Shown here piece after piece: positions 22,700-36,618 of a DNA stretch of 64,000 nucleotides. Position numbers and translations under genes: made by a program. Positions within the stretch are counted from its first letter, which is position 1; every line of letters begins with the position of its first letter. Below the pieces are notes generated by a model. It was given only the letters and a program-made list of their open reading frames with translations. It was not told where the DNA came from and made no database searches. The stretch comes from Vesta saturnalis (lineage: Eukaryota; Arthropoda; Insecta; Coleoptera; Lampyridae), in the NCBI GenBank assembly GCA_036346205.1, contig JARFJB010001987.1, forward strand, positions 4,371,001 through 4,435,000, given 5' to 3'.

Positions 22700-23580
22700 T
22701 TCTATCGCATAGCTATCTGGATCTTAAAGGCCCCTTTCTGAGTGCTTCATACCTTGAATTAGCGAAGTCGGCCTTTTCTAAGGCCCTTATTGAAAGCACT
22801 AATGCGCCAGCCTGTGGGAATCGCTAGTGCCATATATTTTTCATCTGCGAAACCAGCAGTTTCCAAATAATTGTTACCTATTTGTGCTTGATGCCCCCCC
22901 CCCCCCCATTATTGAAGGCACAAACGATTGACTGTCGCCAATCGTTAGTGCTTCGCTACTGTTTATTAGCGAAAACGGTCGTAAATAAATACGTGATTCT
23001 GAAGTGCCGATGGTCCATTATTATTGAAAGCACTAACAACCGGTTGGGTGCCAATAGTTAGGAAACAACTGAGAGGACTGGATCTGGGCTTAGAAATTTT
23101 GGTTCAGTTCAACTGGTATCATTATTATTATATTATTCTCATTACCAAATATAACATTTAAGACATTAATTTACTGGTGTATACCAACACATGCAGTGTT
23201 CGGGAATTCTCCTTATTTTATGTACATCTTTATAAATTAAGTTTTTGTTGCAATCGTTAGTTTGTAAAAACACAATGCAAAAAGGGTCCCTGTACCAAAA
23301 CTTCCCCCCCTTTTTTGAGATAAAAAAATAGCATTGAACTCACGACATACGATTGAGATCGGTCTGATGGTTAGCCCCTACAATAATTGTAAGACGTAAT
23401 CACTGCACAAGGGAGTAATGAAATGACAAGTTTGGCTGATGCAAGATATAAAGCACTAAGAGGCACTAACTATTGCGACCGCCTGTGGAATGTTAGCACC
23501 ATTCAGGGGGTGAAAACGGCTGATGCACAGTACAAAGCACTAACGAGGCACGAAAGATTGGCACCGGTGCCGGCTTCACA
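22700..23580. repeat. Degenerate satellite built on AAAGCACTAA...TTAGTGC
   Basis: Units spaced very roughly 100 bases apart carry the palindrome-like pair AAAGCACTAA and GTTAGTGC or GGTTAGCACC around a CCTGTGG or TCGCC centre (near 22790, 22915, 23030, 23450 and 23530). A run of nine C lies at about 22890. A related array is at 46980-47710. Confidence 0.55.
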
Positions 23581-24680
23581 TTACATGTGTCCGTGCGCCT
23601 GTGTGTGTGCGTGGGTGTGGATGCACGTGCGCGTGCGTGCGTGTGTATGTATTTTAGTATCCGTGGTAACTACAGAGTGATAAGCCATGCGTCCTTGAAA
23701 TTTTGTTATTTAAGCTTGTTTTTATTTCTCCTGGGGCAGAGAGGGGAGTTTATTAGGTCCACTTTTTGTTTTTATCAAATATTTATGAAATAGTTGCAAA
23801 ACATAGAAAATACTAACAAATTTTAAAATTATTCAAAATCGTACAATCAACTGTTAATCCCTGTATTAAAGGTACTTCTTTGATGTTGTAGAGAAAGGAC
23901 TACCACAATATTGAGTAAAGCTGGTATCACTTAACACTACGTGCATCGGTGCGTCTGTGCTAGTGTGGGTGCGGGTGCGTATGCTCGCGTACGTGCTTGC
24001 GTGTGTATGTATGTAAGTATCCACGATATATATTATAAAGATAGAAGAGCGTATAAAATTCAAAATTACCAGTCGGATCTCCAGTAATGTAAAATACGTT
24101 TTGAACGAATGTTCTCTCCATATCGTTACTCAGGTCTCATAAAACCAACAGTTAATCCCTGTATTAAAGGTTGATGATATAGAAAAAGGATTACTACAAT
24201 ATTGATTAAAGTTGATACCACTTAACGCTATATACGTCCGTGCGTCTCTTCGTCTATGCGCGAGCGTGTGTGTATGGGCGGGTGCGCGTGTGTGTGCGTG
24301 CGTGTGTATGTATGATGGTATCCACGATAACTTCAGAAGGGTAAATCCTGCGTACTTGAAATTTTGTATTTAAGCTTGTTGTCATTTTTCCAGGAGCTGA
24401 TTAAATTTTTGAAGAAATCCAGCGGCGAAGAGGGGCTTTTTGGTTTTGATCAAATGTATTGTGAAATAGCTGCATATTTTACAGATACAAAATACTAGCA
24501 TAAAAATTTTTAAATTATTCAAAACTGTGAGTGGGATATCCAGTGGTGCAGAATAGGCTTTAACAAATATTCCCTCCATATCGTTGCGCACTATTGATTT
24601 ATGGTACTTCTTTGATGCTATACGAAAAGAACTACCACAATAGTGAGTAAAGTTGGTATCACTTAACACTACATTCATTG
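23580..24680. repeat. Three tandem units with internal G/T-rich minisatellite
   Basis: Units starting near 23580, 23935 and 24235 each have a head of GTGCGT-type repeats ending GTGTGTATGTAT, then GTATCC(A/G)(C/T)G(A/G)TA. Units 1 and 3 continue with an AAATTTTGT(A/T)(T)TTTAAGCTTGTT body. All three have a tail ending TTAAC(A/G)CTA before the next head. The same family forms 40540-42010. Confidence 0.75.
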
Positions 24681-24762
24681 GAAGTATCTCGTTTACGGTT
24701 CACTTTTTGTCTCAGCTATGTTATTGCCGATACTTTTTAATATTGGTACTATAATAGATATA

Positions 24763-26924
24763 CAGGGTGTATATGTTTGTAGCAGGACTTTAATAGTCGA
24801 TAGAGCTTTCAAAATTAAGACAAAAAGTTCATATAAACATAAGTTGCAGACGCTTAGTTTTGGAGATACAGGGTTTCAAAGTTTTAATTTTTTTTCAGTT
24901 CTTTTAATTTATCTTCAAAACTATTTAAAATAATAAATCCAAATTTAGTACACATATTACACTCCTTAAACTCAATATTAAGAGTAGTTTAACGTTTATC
25001 AATATCTACAGGGTAGTACATTTTCTGGGGTGGTACACCCTTTATCTCCCCCGAACTTTTTCATGCGACGTCTCTAACTCTTAAAAACTAAAAATTTAGA
25101 TTGCCCATTTGATTTAGCAACTTTTTTGTCTTCTGCTTTTTTTTCGAAAAATGCATAGTTTTTGAGATAAATTAGCTGTAATCCATGAACAGCTTCCAAA
25201 TGGTAAGTAAAGAACGTCTGATGCTCCCGCAAAAAATAGTGTGCCATGAAAAGAACAATAAAAAAAAAGAATCAAATTAAGTCAATTCTCACGTTTTTTT
25301 GTCTCTTAATAAAAAGTAGTACTCCACTGATTTTTTCCTAAGTTTTCAGTTGAATGAAATAAAGGAAAATAAAAGTAAAACAACAAAATAAATATTAAAA
25401 AAATACGTATTTATTGGAAACAATTGAAAAGAATTTCTATTTAAGATTTTAACAAGAACGAAACGAACGAAATAAATTAAACAAATAAACTTAACCTATA
25501 ACAACAAAACAAAAACGCTATCGTAATAATAAATAAATTTAAAGAAACTGTTCAAAATGTGAACCATTTTGTTGAATACATAATTCACACCGACGTTGAA
25601 TATTAACTAAAAATTGTCTTATTTCATTACACGCATCCCTAATCCTATTAATGAGTTCATCTCTTGTTGTCACAGGAGTTGCATACACCCTTTCTTTTAA
25701 ATACCCTCCCACACAACAAAATCTAAGGGATTTAGGTCTGGAGACCTTGGCGGCCAGCGAACTGGGCCTGTACGACCGATCCATCTTCCTGGATAATGGT
25801 TATCCAGCCAGTTTCTAACGATTCTGCTATAATGAGCTGGACAACCATTAAGCTGGAACCAAGCCGTTCTTCGTAAATTGAAGGGAATATGTGGGAACAT
25901 GTTCATTCTCTAAGAATTCCAAGAAAGCCGCAGCATTCATCCGAGGTGGTAAAAAGTAGGGCACAAAAAGGTGATTATTGTAAATACCTATCCAGACGTT
26001 CATACTAAATTCTTGTTGGAAATGTCTCGGCCAACTACATGTTGATTTTCATGTGCCCAAACGTGCTGGTTGTGAAAATTTACCACACCACGGCGAGTGA
26101 AGCAGGATTCATCGGTCCATAAAACATTATTTAAAAAACCTGGATTGTTATTATTTTCAGCAAGAATCCATCGACAATACGCAACTCTACGTTCTGCATC
26201 CCCTGGTTGTAGTCCTTGAACAGGTTGTAGGTGGTAAGGATATCGGTGATCCAGTCTGCAGAGCTCTACTAAAAGGAAATCTTCGCCTATATTGACGGGC
26301 TGCTGCTGTTGAACTTCCATTTACAAAGCCATAAATAAAATGGATATCCGCTATTTCTTGATTAGAAAACAAAGATGGCATTTTAAAAGATCACTTTTGC
26401 AATAAAAATTAACACAATAAAATATGTAAATAAATTACATTTTTTCTTATGCACAAGTCGTATTTAAAGTAAAACGTGAGATTTGACATAATTTGATTCT
26501 TTTTTTTTATTGTTCTTTTCGTGGCACACTATTTTTTGCGGGAGCATCAGACGTTCTTTACTTACCATTTGGAAGCTGTTCATGGATTACAATTTTTGGT
26601 TTTTAAGAGTTAGAGGCGTCGCATGAAAAAGTTCGGGGGGGATAAAGGTTGTACCACCCCAGAAAAGGTACTACCCTGTAGATATTGATAAACGTTAAAC
26701 TACTCTTAATATTGAGTTTAAGGAGTGTAATTATGTGTACTAAATTTGGATTTATTATTTTAAATAGTTTTGAAGATAAATTAAAAGAACTGAAGAAAAA
26801 TTAAAACTATGAAACCCTGTATCCAAAACTAAGCGTTTGGCAACCTATGTTTATATGAACTTCTTGTCTTAATTTTGAAAGCTCTATCGACTATTAAAGT
26901 CCTGCTACAAAAAACTGGAACACC
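24763..26924 (-). mobile_element. Long-TIR transposon B
   Basis: The left end begins CAGGGTGTATATGTTTGTAG, just after TATA. Its first 530 or so bases are repeated inverted at about 26465-26924. Shared blocks include GCAGGACTTTAATAGTCGAT, TACAGGGTAGTAC and GAACGTCTGATGCTCCCGC. The left arm has an extra segment of about 80 bases near 25100-25170. The broken transposase lies between the arms. Size (2.16 kb) and layout match elements A and D. Confidence 0.85.
25539..26381 (-). pseudogene. DD41D-spaced transposase of element B, broken
   Basis: The start MPSLFSNQEIADIHFIYGF fits the N-terminal domain of this insect family. The frame then shifts. The middle part carries PYHLQPVQGL and the first catalytic block, VLWTDESCF. 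After another shift the second block reads WFQLNGCPAH, with Asn where the second catalytic Asp belongs. The third is RSPDLNPLDFVVW, with 41 residues between. The C-terminus runs KERVYATPVTT to GSHFEQFL. At least two frameshifts plus the Asn substitution make it inactive. It belongs to the same family as A, C and D but to a clearly different lineage by sequence. Confidence 0.85.
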
Positions 26925-28310
26925 TTTTTTAAAATTGAAATGAGTGATTTTCACCGGAAATATTTTTAAAACTAGGCGAGTAAAATCGAAATAACTTAAA
27001 GAAACGATATTATCAGAAATTGACCACCACAATAGTTCAAATCACTCAAAAAATTGTGTTAACTGTTCTTTAAAATTTTTCAAGTAGAAAAAATAAAAAT
27101 ACAATTTCAAAACTGATCGTATTGATTTTTCATTTATATCGCCATAATTGATATTAGACCAAAGCAATTAAATTCGAACAGAAATAAGAGCATTAAAAAT
27201 TCAAGTTTTATATTTTTATTTTCAGTAACGAAGTTTTTAAATATTGAATTTATGAAAGCGATGAGAGGATTAAAATGAAACACCGATAATATTGTGATAA
27301 TTACGTTTATTTAACAAAAAATAAATCCTCGCCCTTTCAAAATCCATGATTTAAGCTGAAAAGTGAAATTTACTAATTTTACTGTATATTAGAGAAGCTC
27401 GTACAAAAAACGAGTGATTTAAATACAGTCCTGTTCCTTTCATGAAATGGTTGAATATTTTAGATATTGAAAGCGCGCAGTAAAAAAATATTTGTGCTCA
27501 TATTGAAAATAATGGAAAACTGTAATAAAACCGATATATTTCACAATGACAACAAAAAAGCTTCAAGCTACAATTACGCTTTGTATTTAATTTGCAGTCG
27601 ATACAGATCGAAACGTCTGTGTTAATGCAATTTTCGAAACAATTGAATAAAAATAGAATCATGTTGGGCATTTATTTGTTTATTATTAAGCCACAAAATT
27701 AAGCAGTTAAAGAGTTTAGACGGGTTATACAATTTTTTTTGGATAGGAGTAAATCGGTAGAAGTCACGAAGCAAACTGCTTATGACGTCTGATTATGTGG
27801 CTATCACACCACTGTCTTGCATTAGTTGAAAGAATCAGAATCAGTTATCAGTTATTAAATTTACCACAAATAATTAAGGTGCTGTTTATGCTTTTGATCG
27901 GTTTGAATTCGTAGTAATACTACTATTAAGGGAGCTTCATATTCTCAGTTCACTCAAGTGAACATCACATTTCTCACCCATTACCGATAAATTGAGAACT
28001 GATGGCACCTTCTTTACTTTGAACTTTACTTAAAGATCTAACGCGCTGATTATTAGTTGCCCTTGTGTTACCAGTGCTCTAGTGCAAATATACTCAGCAA
28101 TACTCATTTTTTCAAGCAATTACGTTTTTTTTTGCATTTACCAACTACCGTAGCTAATTGTGACGCTTTAAGCACGTATCGATCAACAACCTGGCGCTCT
28201 TCGTGTTAGTGAAGTTGTCCTGATTATTTATTATTTCGTCCGGTATAAATGACAAATAACAATGATACAATATAAGCTCACTAAAGAATATTTATATAAC
28301 AAACTTTATA
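26925..28310. other. No gene seen
   Basis: AT-rich sequence right of element B without a supported frame, TIR or repeat. Confidence 0.5.
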
Positions 28311-28510
28311 CAGGGTCCGGCAACAAGAGCGCCTTCTTCTATATCTTCCGTTTCATATAAGCTAGATTAATAAAATTTGGGATAGGGTTATAGTTTAGTT
28401 GTGTGCATATTTTAAAATTATTCACGTGTATACAGGTTGTTTATTTAAAGATGACCAAACTATAATAAAAAAAATTTAAATGACACACCCTGTATATTAT
28501 TACTTTTTTG
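28311..28510. repeat. First copy of a 200-bp transposon end
   Basis: From CAGGGTCCGGCAACAAGAGC to ACACCCTGTATATTATTAC. It is repeated nearly identically and in the same orientation at 29027-29225. It carries no transposase and is a detached end of element C's family. Confidence 0.8.
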
Positions 28511-29024
<514 letters not shown>

Positions 29025-29026
29025 GG

Positions 29027-30155
29027 GTCCGGCAACAAGAGCGCCTTCTTCTATATCTTCCGTTTCATATAAGCTAGATTAATAAAATTTGAGATAGGGT
29101 TATAGTTTAGTTGTGTGCATATTTTAAAATTATTCACGTGTATACAGGTTGTTTAATTAAAGATGACCAAACTATAATAAAAAAAAATTAAATGGAACAC
29201 CCTGCATATTATTACTTTTTTCTACACATTGTTCCTAACAAATTCGCAACATACTTCCCTATCTCTAAATATAGCCGTTTTTGAGTTATGTCGATTTTAA
29301 TAAAAAAAATTGAAATTACAGAGATAGCTTTGAAAATGTACCTCTTTAGCCGTTGAAAAACAAAAGTTATCTAATTTATATCAGAACAAGTACACAGATA
29401 GAGCTTTCTTATAATGCAAAGAAAATGTCATAATTGCATACAGGGTGTTTACAATTGACTTGCCAATCAGACATTATTCCAACTAGTAAAAGTGTACTTT
29501 CTTAAATAGTATATTATTCCCTTTTTAGTTTCTACGTATTAACCCTTATCAATTCTATATACAATTCCCTATCCCTAAATATAGCCGTTTCCGAATTATT
29601 TTCAATTTTTCAAAATGTATAAGATTATTGGAACATTTTTTTAAATCCATGGCCTCGTATAAATAGAAAAAAAACAGTGGAAAACAATTGTATTGCAAAT
29701 TAAAAAACGCAACAGAAACTAATATACTATAATTATTAAAATTATTTCTAAAAATACAAAACTAATAAAATAAAAAAAATAATAATTTCACGCTAATCAT
29801 TAGCGATAATGATTTATAATAATTGTTCAAAATGTTGTCCTTTTTCTCGAATGTAGACCTGAAGTCGATCTTTAAAAGATTGTTCAACTCTACGCAACAA
29901 CTCAGGAGTAATGCTATGAAAAGCCTGTGTTATACGATTACGCATATCTTCGGCAATGGTTGGTGGTTCCCTATAGACAATACTTTTTATGTATCCCCAT
30001 AAAAAGAAATTTATTCTTGTCAGATCAGGGGACCTAGCTGGCCACCTCACAGGTCCATTTCGCCCAATCCATTTATTTGGAAAGACTCTATTGAGATAAT
30101 CTCTTACATCTGCAGAGTAGTGAGCAGGAGCGCTATCATGTTGATACCACATTGT
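29027..30155 (-). mobile_element. Truncated long-TIR transposon C
   Basis: One end (29027-29225, near-identical to 28311-28510) is followed by AT-rich non-coding sequence with further CAGGGTGT-type motifs (29441) and then the transposase C-terminus. The other arm and the transposase N-terminus are missing, so the element is broken near 30155. Confidence 0.7.
29814..30155 (-). pseudogene. DD41D-spaced transposase of element C, C-terminal third
   Basis: One continuous frame starts at the second catalytic block (WYQHDSAPAHYS) and runs through KWIGRNGPVRWPARSPDL to TRINFFLWGYIKS, then to the end GQHFEQLL. The third catalytic position, Asp in relatives, is Asn here (INFF). The N-terminal half with the first catalytic residue is absent, and the sequence upstream of 30155 is unrelated. 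Clean frame retention over 110 codons suggests it died more recently than element B. Confidence 0.8.
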
Positions 30156-33008
30156 GGTAATCTTAATCGCGCTATATTGATGTATGACGCGCCTCTAACG
30201 TTTAAACATTTATATTGACTCATCTTTATGTTTCGGGAATTGCGCGCACCTCTATTTTATCGCAATACCGTTTATTTTGTCACCGTGACCTCGATTTGAC
30301 CGTCAGTAAAATTTCCTTGTTATGGTTTAATAATTCATTTAGAAGCACTTTGTAAATCCCGTTTTTATCCTTACAATTCCTTCTCCCGGTTGTTTTAACA
30401 CTTTTAACTTTACCACATTACACTTCTTTGGCCTTTAGTTTTCCGTTTCATATTTTGAATTTTTCCTCAAATAAAATTAAACACTGCCTCCTTCCCTTTA
30501 TTCGGTATTTTGTTTACGGTAACTAAATTATATTGGTCTACACGGTTGAACATACGGTACTAAACAGATCGGCAACGCCAAAGATGCGCAATCTGCAACT
30601 CCACTCAAAAAAAAACATGAAATTTTTATTATAACTGCGTACGCGAACGCTAACTTATATAGCCTCTTTTTTTACTAACAAATTGTACGATACTACGCCC
30701 CCTAACGACCGAGCGAATCATGTCGTCGCCGCGGTCTGCTAATGTCGTCACGTTATGTTACTACATTTTAACCATCTGATTTATGGATATTGATTGCTTG
30801 AGGAAACCAACTAACTGACTTTAATTTATTAAAGACGTTATTTAATTTATCCAATCCGAAAATTATATTTAAATACGCTGAAACATCAAGTTCTAAACCA
30901 AATAAGCTTTTAACTACAACTTAAGAACGTCAAATCGATCACTCTGTAAATGGTCAACCTTACCATAACCAATAGCGAAAAACGCCGTTGAAGCTGAATG
31001 TTATAAAATGTTTTACAATAATTAAAATAATGAAAAAAGAAAACGCTACTCAACGTATTAGAATGGTTTCACAGATTAACATGTTACTTACGAACATTCT
31101 CAAAGCGCCCACAATCTAATTAATCTCAATTTTAGATACTGAGTAAAATACTTTTTTTATTAAAAAAATAGTTTAATTTATTTTAATGGCACGTGCTATA
31201 CACACGTGACAAGGTGACGACTGTATAACAAATTTTATTATTGTAGATAAATACTTTAAAATACACAAGCTCCACAAGGTCGAACCCATGTGGAATGCGT
31301 GATGTATATTTTTCTGAAAGCCTCAATCATTTCAATCGCCAACCACAAGCCCTAACACGAAGAAAAGTATGAAACAAACATACCCACTTAGCGTAATTCT
31401 AAACCTAGCAATGAGTGAGACTACATCGGCATAATTTCAACTATAATAATAATAATTTGGGCTTTTCGTCAATAAAATTTGCGGGCGGGCTATTAATGCT
31501 CATTTGTAACATTGAACTAGTCATACTCAGTATAGTTAAGAAAGAAATGTCTTTATCAGTGATCATTCATCGAGCTTATGTTTCGACCACGAGGCAGCCC
31601 GAGTGAACCTTTAAGCAATGCCTCTACTTTTAGATACATGTGTCTTCATTTTGCAGGAGATTCATTGATTAATCATCAAACCAGAGCAATATGTCAAATT
31701 TCGCGTTTGCTCCATGATTAGCTCTATTATACAATACATACTTAAACAAGTAGACAAGATGGTAATTCTTCACCAAGAATATTTTCATATTAATGACAAT
31801 AAACCGCATTACAACGACTGATGCTCATTTTACTTGTTTGCGCACCATAGACAACTTTGAAAAGGAAAATCCTACATTGAATTCATTATCGATCCTCTGA
31901 AATTAATGATAACTAATCTTACAGGAGCACCATCCATCCAATCCAGATCTCCATGACACCAAATTACTGTCCTGGGGGTTACTAGGTTGAAACGTTAAGC
32001 TGTGTTATAAGTGGTGCGGGAAAAAAGAGGTTAACCTGCACAGAGCGCCGAGGCTCAAGAGATTAAAGGCAGATAATGTACGGAAGAAGCGGTAGAAGAA
32101 GGATTTCCCATTTCATCCTATTACAATTCGAATACGAGACGTTTTCGCCCGAACCAGTACAATGTTTTAATTCGCCCTGATGCTTAAGTATAACATGGTG
32201 GATAGAAATTTTAGATGAGGAACCACACTTAATAAGGTTTTATGTCAAGCATTTGGTAACCAACTGCTTGAGCCTATTTGTTGTACCATAAATTCTACAT
32301 TGAAGGAGTTGGAGTTTGAGTGGAACGATATATCTGTCTAAAAATAAAGTGGGTGCACCAAGGAAAGCATAAACAATGCAAAAAGTTTAGTACGCATAGA
32401 GGCTCTAATAAACTTTTTGGTAATGGATGTGAAAAAAGCCATGGCATGTTTATGTTCGTTAAACGTCCATAGCGATGTCGCATTGATCCTTCGGTATTTT
32501 CTCTTCTAATTGTTAGTATTACAAACAATCTGTCAATTTGCGATAGTAATTCTGCTCAGTGAAAGGGGTACCTAGGGTATGACACGTGATTAGGCGATAG
32601 TAAAGCCATCTGATTAACTGTAAATTGTGCTATTGCAAAGAGGTGATTTTATTTTTGAGGTAAATGACATTTATCACAACTCTTAACAATTTCAAATCGT
32701 ATTATGTTGCTTAAAATAACTTTTAAATTAGTTGGAATTCACAAGAAATCTAATTACTGCTTTTATAATTACTACTTAAAACTTTGGCTGAGGTTATGCT
32801 ACCCGTAAAACTTAATTTTCAGAGCAGTTATGCACAATGTGGCAACGTTATTATTGTTTAGCAACATAATTTAGTGTATTCTAATAATTTTAAAGGTCAC
32901 CGATATTGTAAACGTTACAAAAACTGAAAACTCGTAAAAGTGCACTACTACGCTAGCGCAGTAAGTACGCAGTACACATTTAAAACATGCGTCGCAATGA
33001 TATGAAGC

Positions 33009-33012
<4 letters not shown>
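30156..33012. other. No gene seen
   Basis: Mostly AT-rich single-copy-looking DNA. 30540-30740 has a few CpG-containing stretches but no frame or splice signals I can support. Short frames at 31415 and 32295 match nothing I know. Confidence 0.45.

Positions 33013-33066
<54 letters not shown>
33013..33066. repeat. (TA)n tract
   Basis: Pure TA repeat. Confidence 0.95.
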
Positions 33067-33068
<2 letters not shown>

Positions 33069-33369
33069 CAAGTGAGGTGAATGTCCATCGGCACTAGCAT
33101 ATTGAGTTTTATATTGTGCATACGACAAATGCATTGGTGTATTTGCTACTGCAATGTGTTAAGATATTATTTAATGTTAGAAAATAATATTTTGGAAGCC
33201 AAGATAAAATACAATTTGAGCATTTAATGTAGGGTTTATACATATTAGTGGCCTGTAATGTATAATCAAAATATTTTCAAGGGCAAATAGCCTTGAAATT
33301 TATTGAACTTTGGCGAAAGATCTTTAGCGTATACGTAAAAACTCGAGTTTAGTATTTAATATTTTATAT

Positions 33370-34794
33370 TGGGTGAACTTGAATGTTGAAGTTAGGCAAT
33401 TCAGAAAGATATTACGTTTCTCTTAAAAATTTCAAATTGGCGTAGATTTAGAAGCATCGCTTGCGTTGGGCCTGTTTTAGATTTTCTACTCGGCAAAGTC
33501 ACATGACATATAAACCCCTCAAGAGTGGTTAATTTTGATTTAGGGGGATAATATTTGGTTTGAGGACATTTTCAATAGTTTGGTGTTATGGTGGATGTAA
33601 GTTTTTGGCTTTGAGCCGCCTTTGTCGTTTTTATGGAATTGTGACGTTTAGTATACCGTATGTTTGTGAATTTTAGTGATATTGGTTTTTTAAATTTGAG
33701 ACTTTTTATGACGCATTTATGTATTGACGTGAGTGTTAATAATTTTTTAACAATTTTGTCGAGTTAAAAGGTTACGAATTTATGACGTTTATTGTGTACT
33801 TGCTAGTTATTATTTGGAATTTGTTAGTTTTAGTGTACGATGCCGTTTATTTTTGACGTGATGTTTGAGAGTGTTGAGTTAAGTGGTTTTGATCTGTATT
33901 GTGCCGCATGTTGTTGCGAATTGACGTGTGGTTTTGCACAAATGTTGACAAATGGTTTTGATTTTTGACTTATACCGGTAGACTTTTAGTGTTGAGTGAA
34001 TAGTAGGGATTTGAACAACTTTGCGTTGTTGGTTAGACTTTTGAATCTCTCTCAGTTAGGTTATATCAGGTGATATTTTCCTGCACCAGATGTTACGTAT
34101 TGTTGTAAGAACAGACTAATCAAGTAGGCGAGCGAGTTTGGTTAAGGTTGAGGTTATGGAATAGCGGAAACCCGGAATTCAGTAAAACCGCGGCCCGCCC
34201 TATTCCGTATCCTGGCATGGGATTCTAGCGCATCAATCAAATGTGTTTATAGGGCTTAAGTTAAGTTGTTTTTCAGGTTAGTTGTGTTTAGCGACGTGAG
34301 GAATGTTGTGAGTTGAGGGTGTAACGTGTGAGTTGGATAGTGCTAACCCTTCCTCACATCAGTTTTTGGTCTCATTACATTTAGGTTAGGCTCATTTCAT
34401 TAGGGTTTGGGATAAACGCACGGGCCCGCGAACCTAGTCCTTTTGATGTTTTCTTAAGACATTTAACAATTTTAACGCATTCGTGCTTTGTGTTTTTGAT
34501 GCTTTGTTGTTATAAAACGACTAACCGAATTACTTGCGATCCAGGATTTCGCAAAATTAACATCTCAGTTTGAGATAATTTTCCGATAAAGTTCCGATCG
34601 TGGTGGCGCTCATTTGAGATCTATTCCTTAGTTTTGAGCTGTGTTTTAAGATACGTGTCAGGTGTTTGAAGTCCAATTTCAGTGATTTTACGACTTATCT
34701 CAAACCCGTCCATCTTCATAGTAGTTATTGGGTAGCCTGCTAATTTTTATAAGCACTACACGACGCTGGCGCAGTTTGATCGTGTAACAAGCGC

Positions 34795-34796
<2 letters not shown>
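33370..34796. other. Strand-asymmetric T/G-rich stretch, no gene seen
   Basis: The plus strand is conspicuously rich in T and G, with repeated TTTTG, GTTTTG and TTGACGT words. A GC-richer patch with CCGCGGCCCGCCC lies near 34190. No long frame. It could be an untranslated exon or intron of a plus-strand transcript, but no exon boundary can be fixed. Confidence 0.35.

Positions 34797-34841
<45 letters not shown>
34797..34841. repeat. (TA)n tract
   Basis: Pure TA repeat. Confidence 0.95.
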
Positions 34842-34842
<1 letters not shown>

Positions 34843-35369
34843 CAAAAAAAATCAGCATACAGTGATCTAGAAGCTTAATAAAGAATTCTAATAGGTACTG
34901 ACTGTGTTAACGTTTCTAGAATAAGACCTTTCCATATACTGATCTATCAAAAAGGTAGATAAAAAAAGCGCATCGTTATACTTTGCTCGCGGGCGACTCG
35001 CAATTATGACATCGTAAATCTGGCGCTAAGTGGCAGACTGGCTGTGCACTAACCATAGCGGACGTCATATTGTCGTCGTGAAATAATTTGTTGTTTACGC
35101 GGTACTTTACAGTTCCGTTATCTTGAAAATTGGAAATGAACGGAGAAGGATAGAGGCAAGCTAATGAGCTCAAGTTTTGCGAACAATTTCCCTTACTCAA
35201 TCCAGCCATCTTAATCATAATCATATTTCGCTATTAAGGGTCTAAAAATAAAGTGATTGTTACCTTATTTACTTTCAAATTAAGCACACAATTTTGGTGT
35301 TGCTCTCAAAATATAAGTTATAAATTCGTAACATTACTGCTGAATGAACAATTAGCTTTAATTAAAAAT
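34842..35369. other. No supported gene; 82-codon minus-strand frame
   Basis: 34976-35224 is open on the minus strand from an ATG (MIMIKMAGLSKGN) and is less AT-rich than its surroundings. It has four Cys near its end (PVCH, RCHNCES). I do not recognise it. It may be an exon fragment or chance. Confidence 0.25.
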
Positions 35370-35625
35370 TATTATTAATTTTATTAAATACATAAATAAA
35401 AAGTTTACCTCGAGTAGGATTCGAACCTACGACCTGTACTTTGCTAGAGTACCGCGCTACCAACTGCGCCACCAAGGTTCAAGCCCCAATCGATGCAAAT
35501 TTTGTCTTTATGTATGTAGAACTGATGTAAATTCTAAATATAATGAGATTACAGTCAAATTACTTATACTAATGGAATGTGAGCCTGCAATATCGCAAGG
35601 ATTCACACATACCAAAGCAAATACT
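35370..35625. repeat. Single arm plus centre of the tRNA-like foldback family
   Basis: Matches the left arm of 48249-48705 and continues through GAACTGATGTAAATTC into the centre, which is inverted relative to 48420-48530 (GTGAGCCTGCAATATCGCAAGG). The second arm is missing. Confidence 0.8.
35406..35478 (-). tRNA. tRNA-like sequence, cloverleaf-competent, anticodon position AGC
   Basis: On the minus strand it forms a 7-bp acceptor (ACCTTGG with TCGAGGT, two G-T pairs), a GCGC/GCGC D stem, a GTACT/AGTAC anticodon stem with loop CTAGCAA, and a GTAGG/CCTAC T stem with loop TTCGAAT, then A at position 73. The loop places AGC at 34-36 (Ala), but the acceptor has C-G at the third pair, not the G-U normally recognised by alanyl-tRNA synthetase. 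It is one of four copies in the window embedded in the same repeat, so it is more likely a mobile tRNA-derived module than a dedicated gene. Confidence 0.55.
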
Positions 35626-36407
35626 TATAATAATTAGCTTTAAGTTTGTACAAAATTGAAACATTTAAATATTTAATAGTTTTAAAATATATGGAGCTAC
35701 CTTTAATTAAATTAGAAAGCAGAGATTATAGTTTTAAACGGTATTTAAACTTTAAATCCACGTATGACAGTTAGTAAGCGTTGTTTATTGATTGAGGTTT
35801 TCGTGGCTTCATCTACCACTACAACTTTTTCATCTTATACCCTGTCGTTAAATATGGAAAGCACCCGGAGTTCTTACCTTTGCTTATCTATTATTACTTT
35901 GACCGAAAATAGTTATTTTTAGATCTTTCTCTAATTTAATAAATCCTTCACGTGCAACCGTTTTGTTTGATTTAATAATAAACAATGCTTGTGCATAATA
36001 AAAAGCGTTCTCACAATGGATAGAAAATTACTTCATTAAACGTTTGATTATGTATTTAATTAATATTGTTCATGGTGTGTTGGTTATTCCTATAAAATTT
36101 AAATTGTCCACAAATAAGTCTAAAAAGGAGATTGTACCAAGCGATTAATCATTAGCAACCCAACTAACACTAGTATGTATGAGATAAAATATCAAACTTT
36201 TTTACATGCCTTTATTTAACTCACACAGTTTGTATGTTGTACGCGTCAAAATTTGTAATCGATTTTTCGACCACTCCTAAAAATTATGTATTCTCGATTA
36301 TAATACAATATTTTAGATTTACGGTTCATAAAAATGTTCATTAAACTATAATTAACATAAATTTGAGTTGTGAATGGTTTAAATAGCAGTTTAAATATCA
36401 AACTAGC
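35626..36407. other. No gene seen
   Basis: AT-rich sequence without motifs. Confidence 0.5.
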
Positions 36408-36480
36408 AGAGCACTTCTGGCCGAATGGTAAAATATTCGCCCGCCACGCGGTCGGTGCAGGTCCGATTCCCGACCAATGC
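36408..36480 (+). pseudogene. tRNA-Gly(GCC)-like pseudogene or SINE head
   Basis: GGCCGAATGGTAAAAT (D arm), TTCGCCCGCCACGCGG (anticodon GCC) and TCCGATTCCCGACCAATGC (T arm and 3' acceptor) align with tRNA-Gly. The 5' acceptor strand no longer pairs well and the T stem is imperfect, so it is not a functional tRNA. It may be the promoter head of a SINE. Confidence 0.55.
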
Positions 36481-36549
36481 AACATTTCCTATAACAAACT
36501 TCAGTTTGACATTGTTGACGGTACAAATTATTTCATTTTTACCTTGCAA

Positions 36550-36551
<2 letters not shown>

Positions 36552-36616
<65 letters not shown>
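36552..36616. repeat. (TA)n tract
   Basis: Pure TA repeat between the tRNA-Gly-like scrap and the LINE fragment. Confidence 0.95.

Positions 36617-36618
<2 letters not shown>

Noticed and set aside
24382..24678. 98-codon minus-strand frame
   Set aside because: Falls in the body of the tandem G/T-family unit and has no counterpart kept open in the other units.
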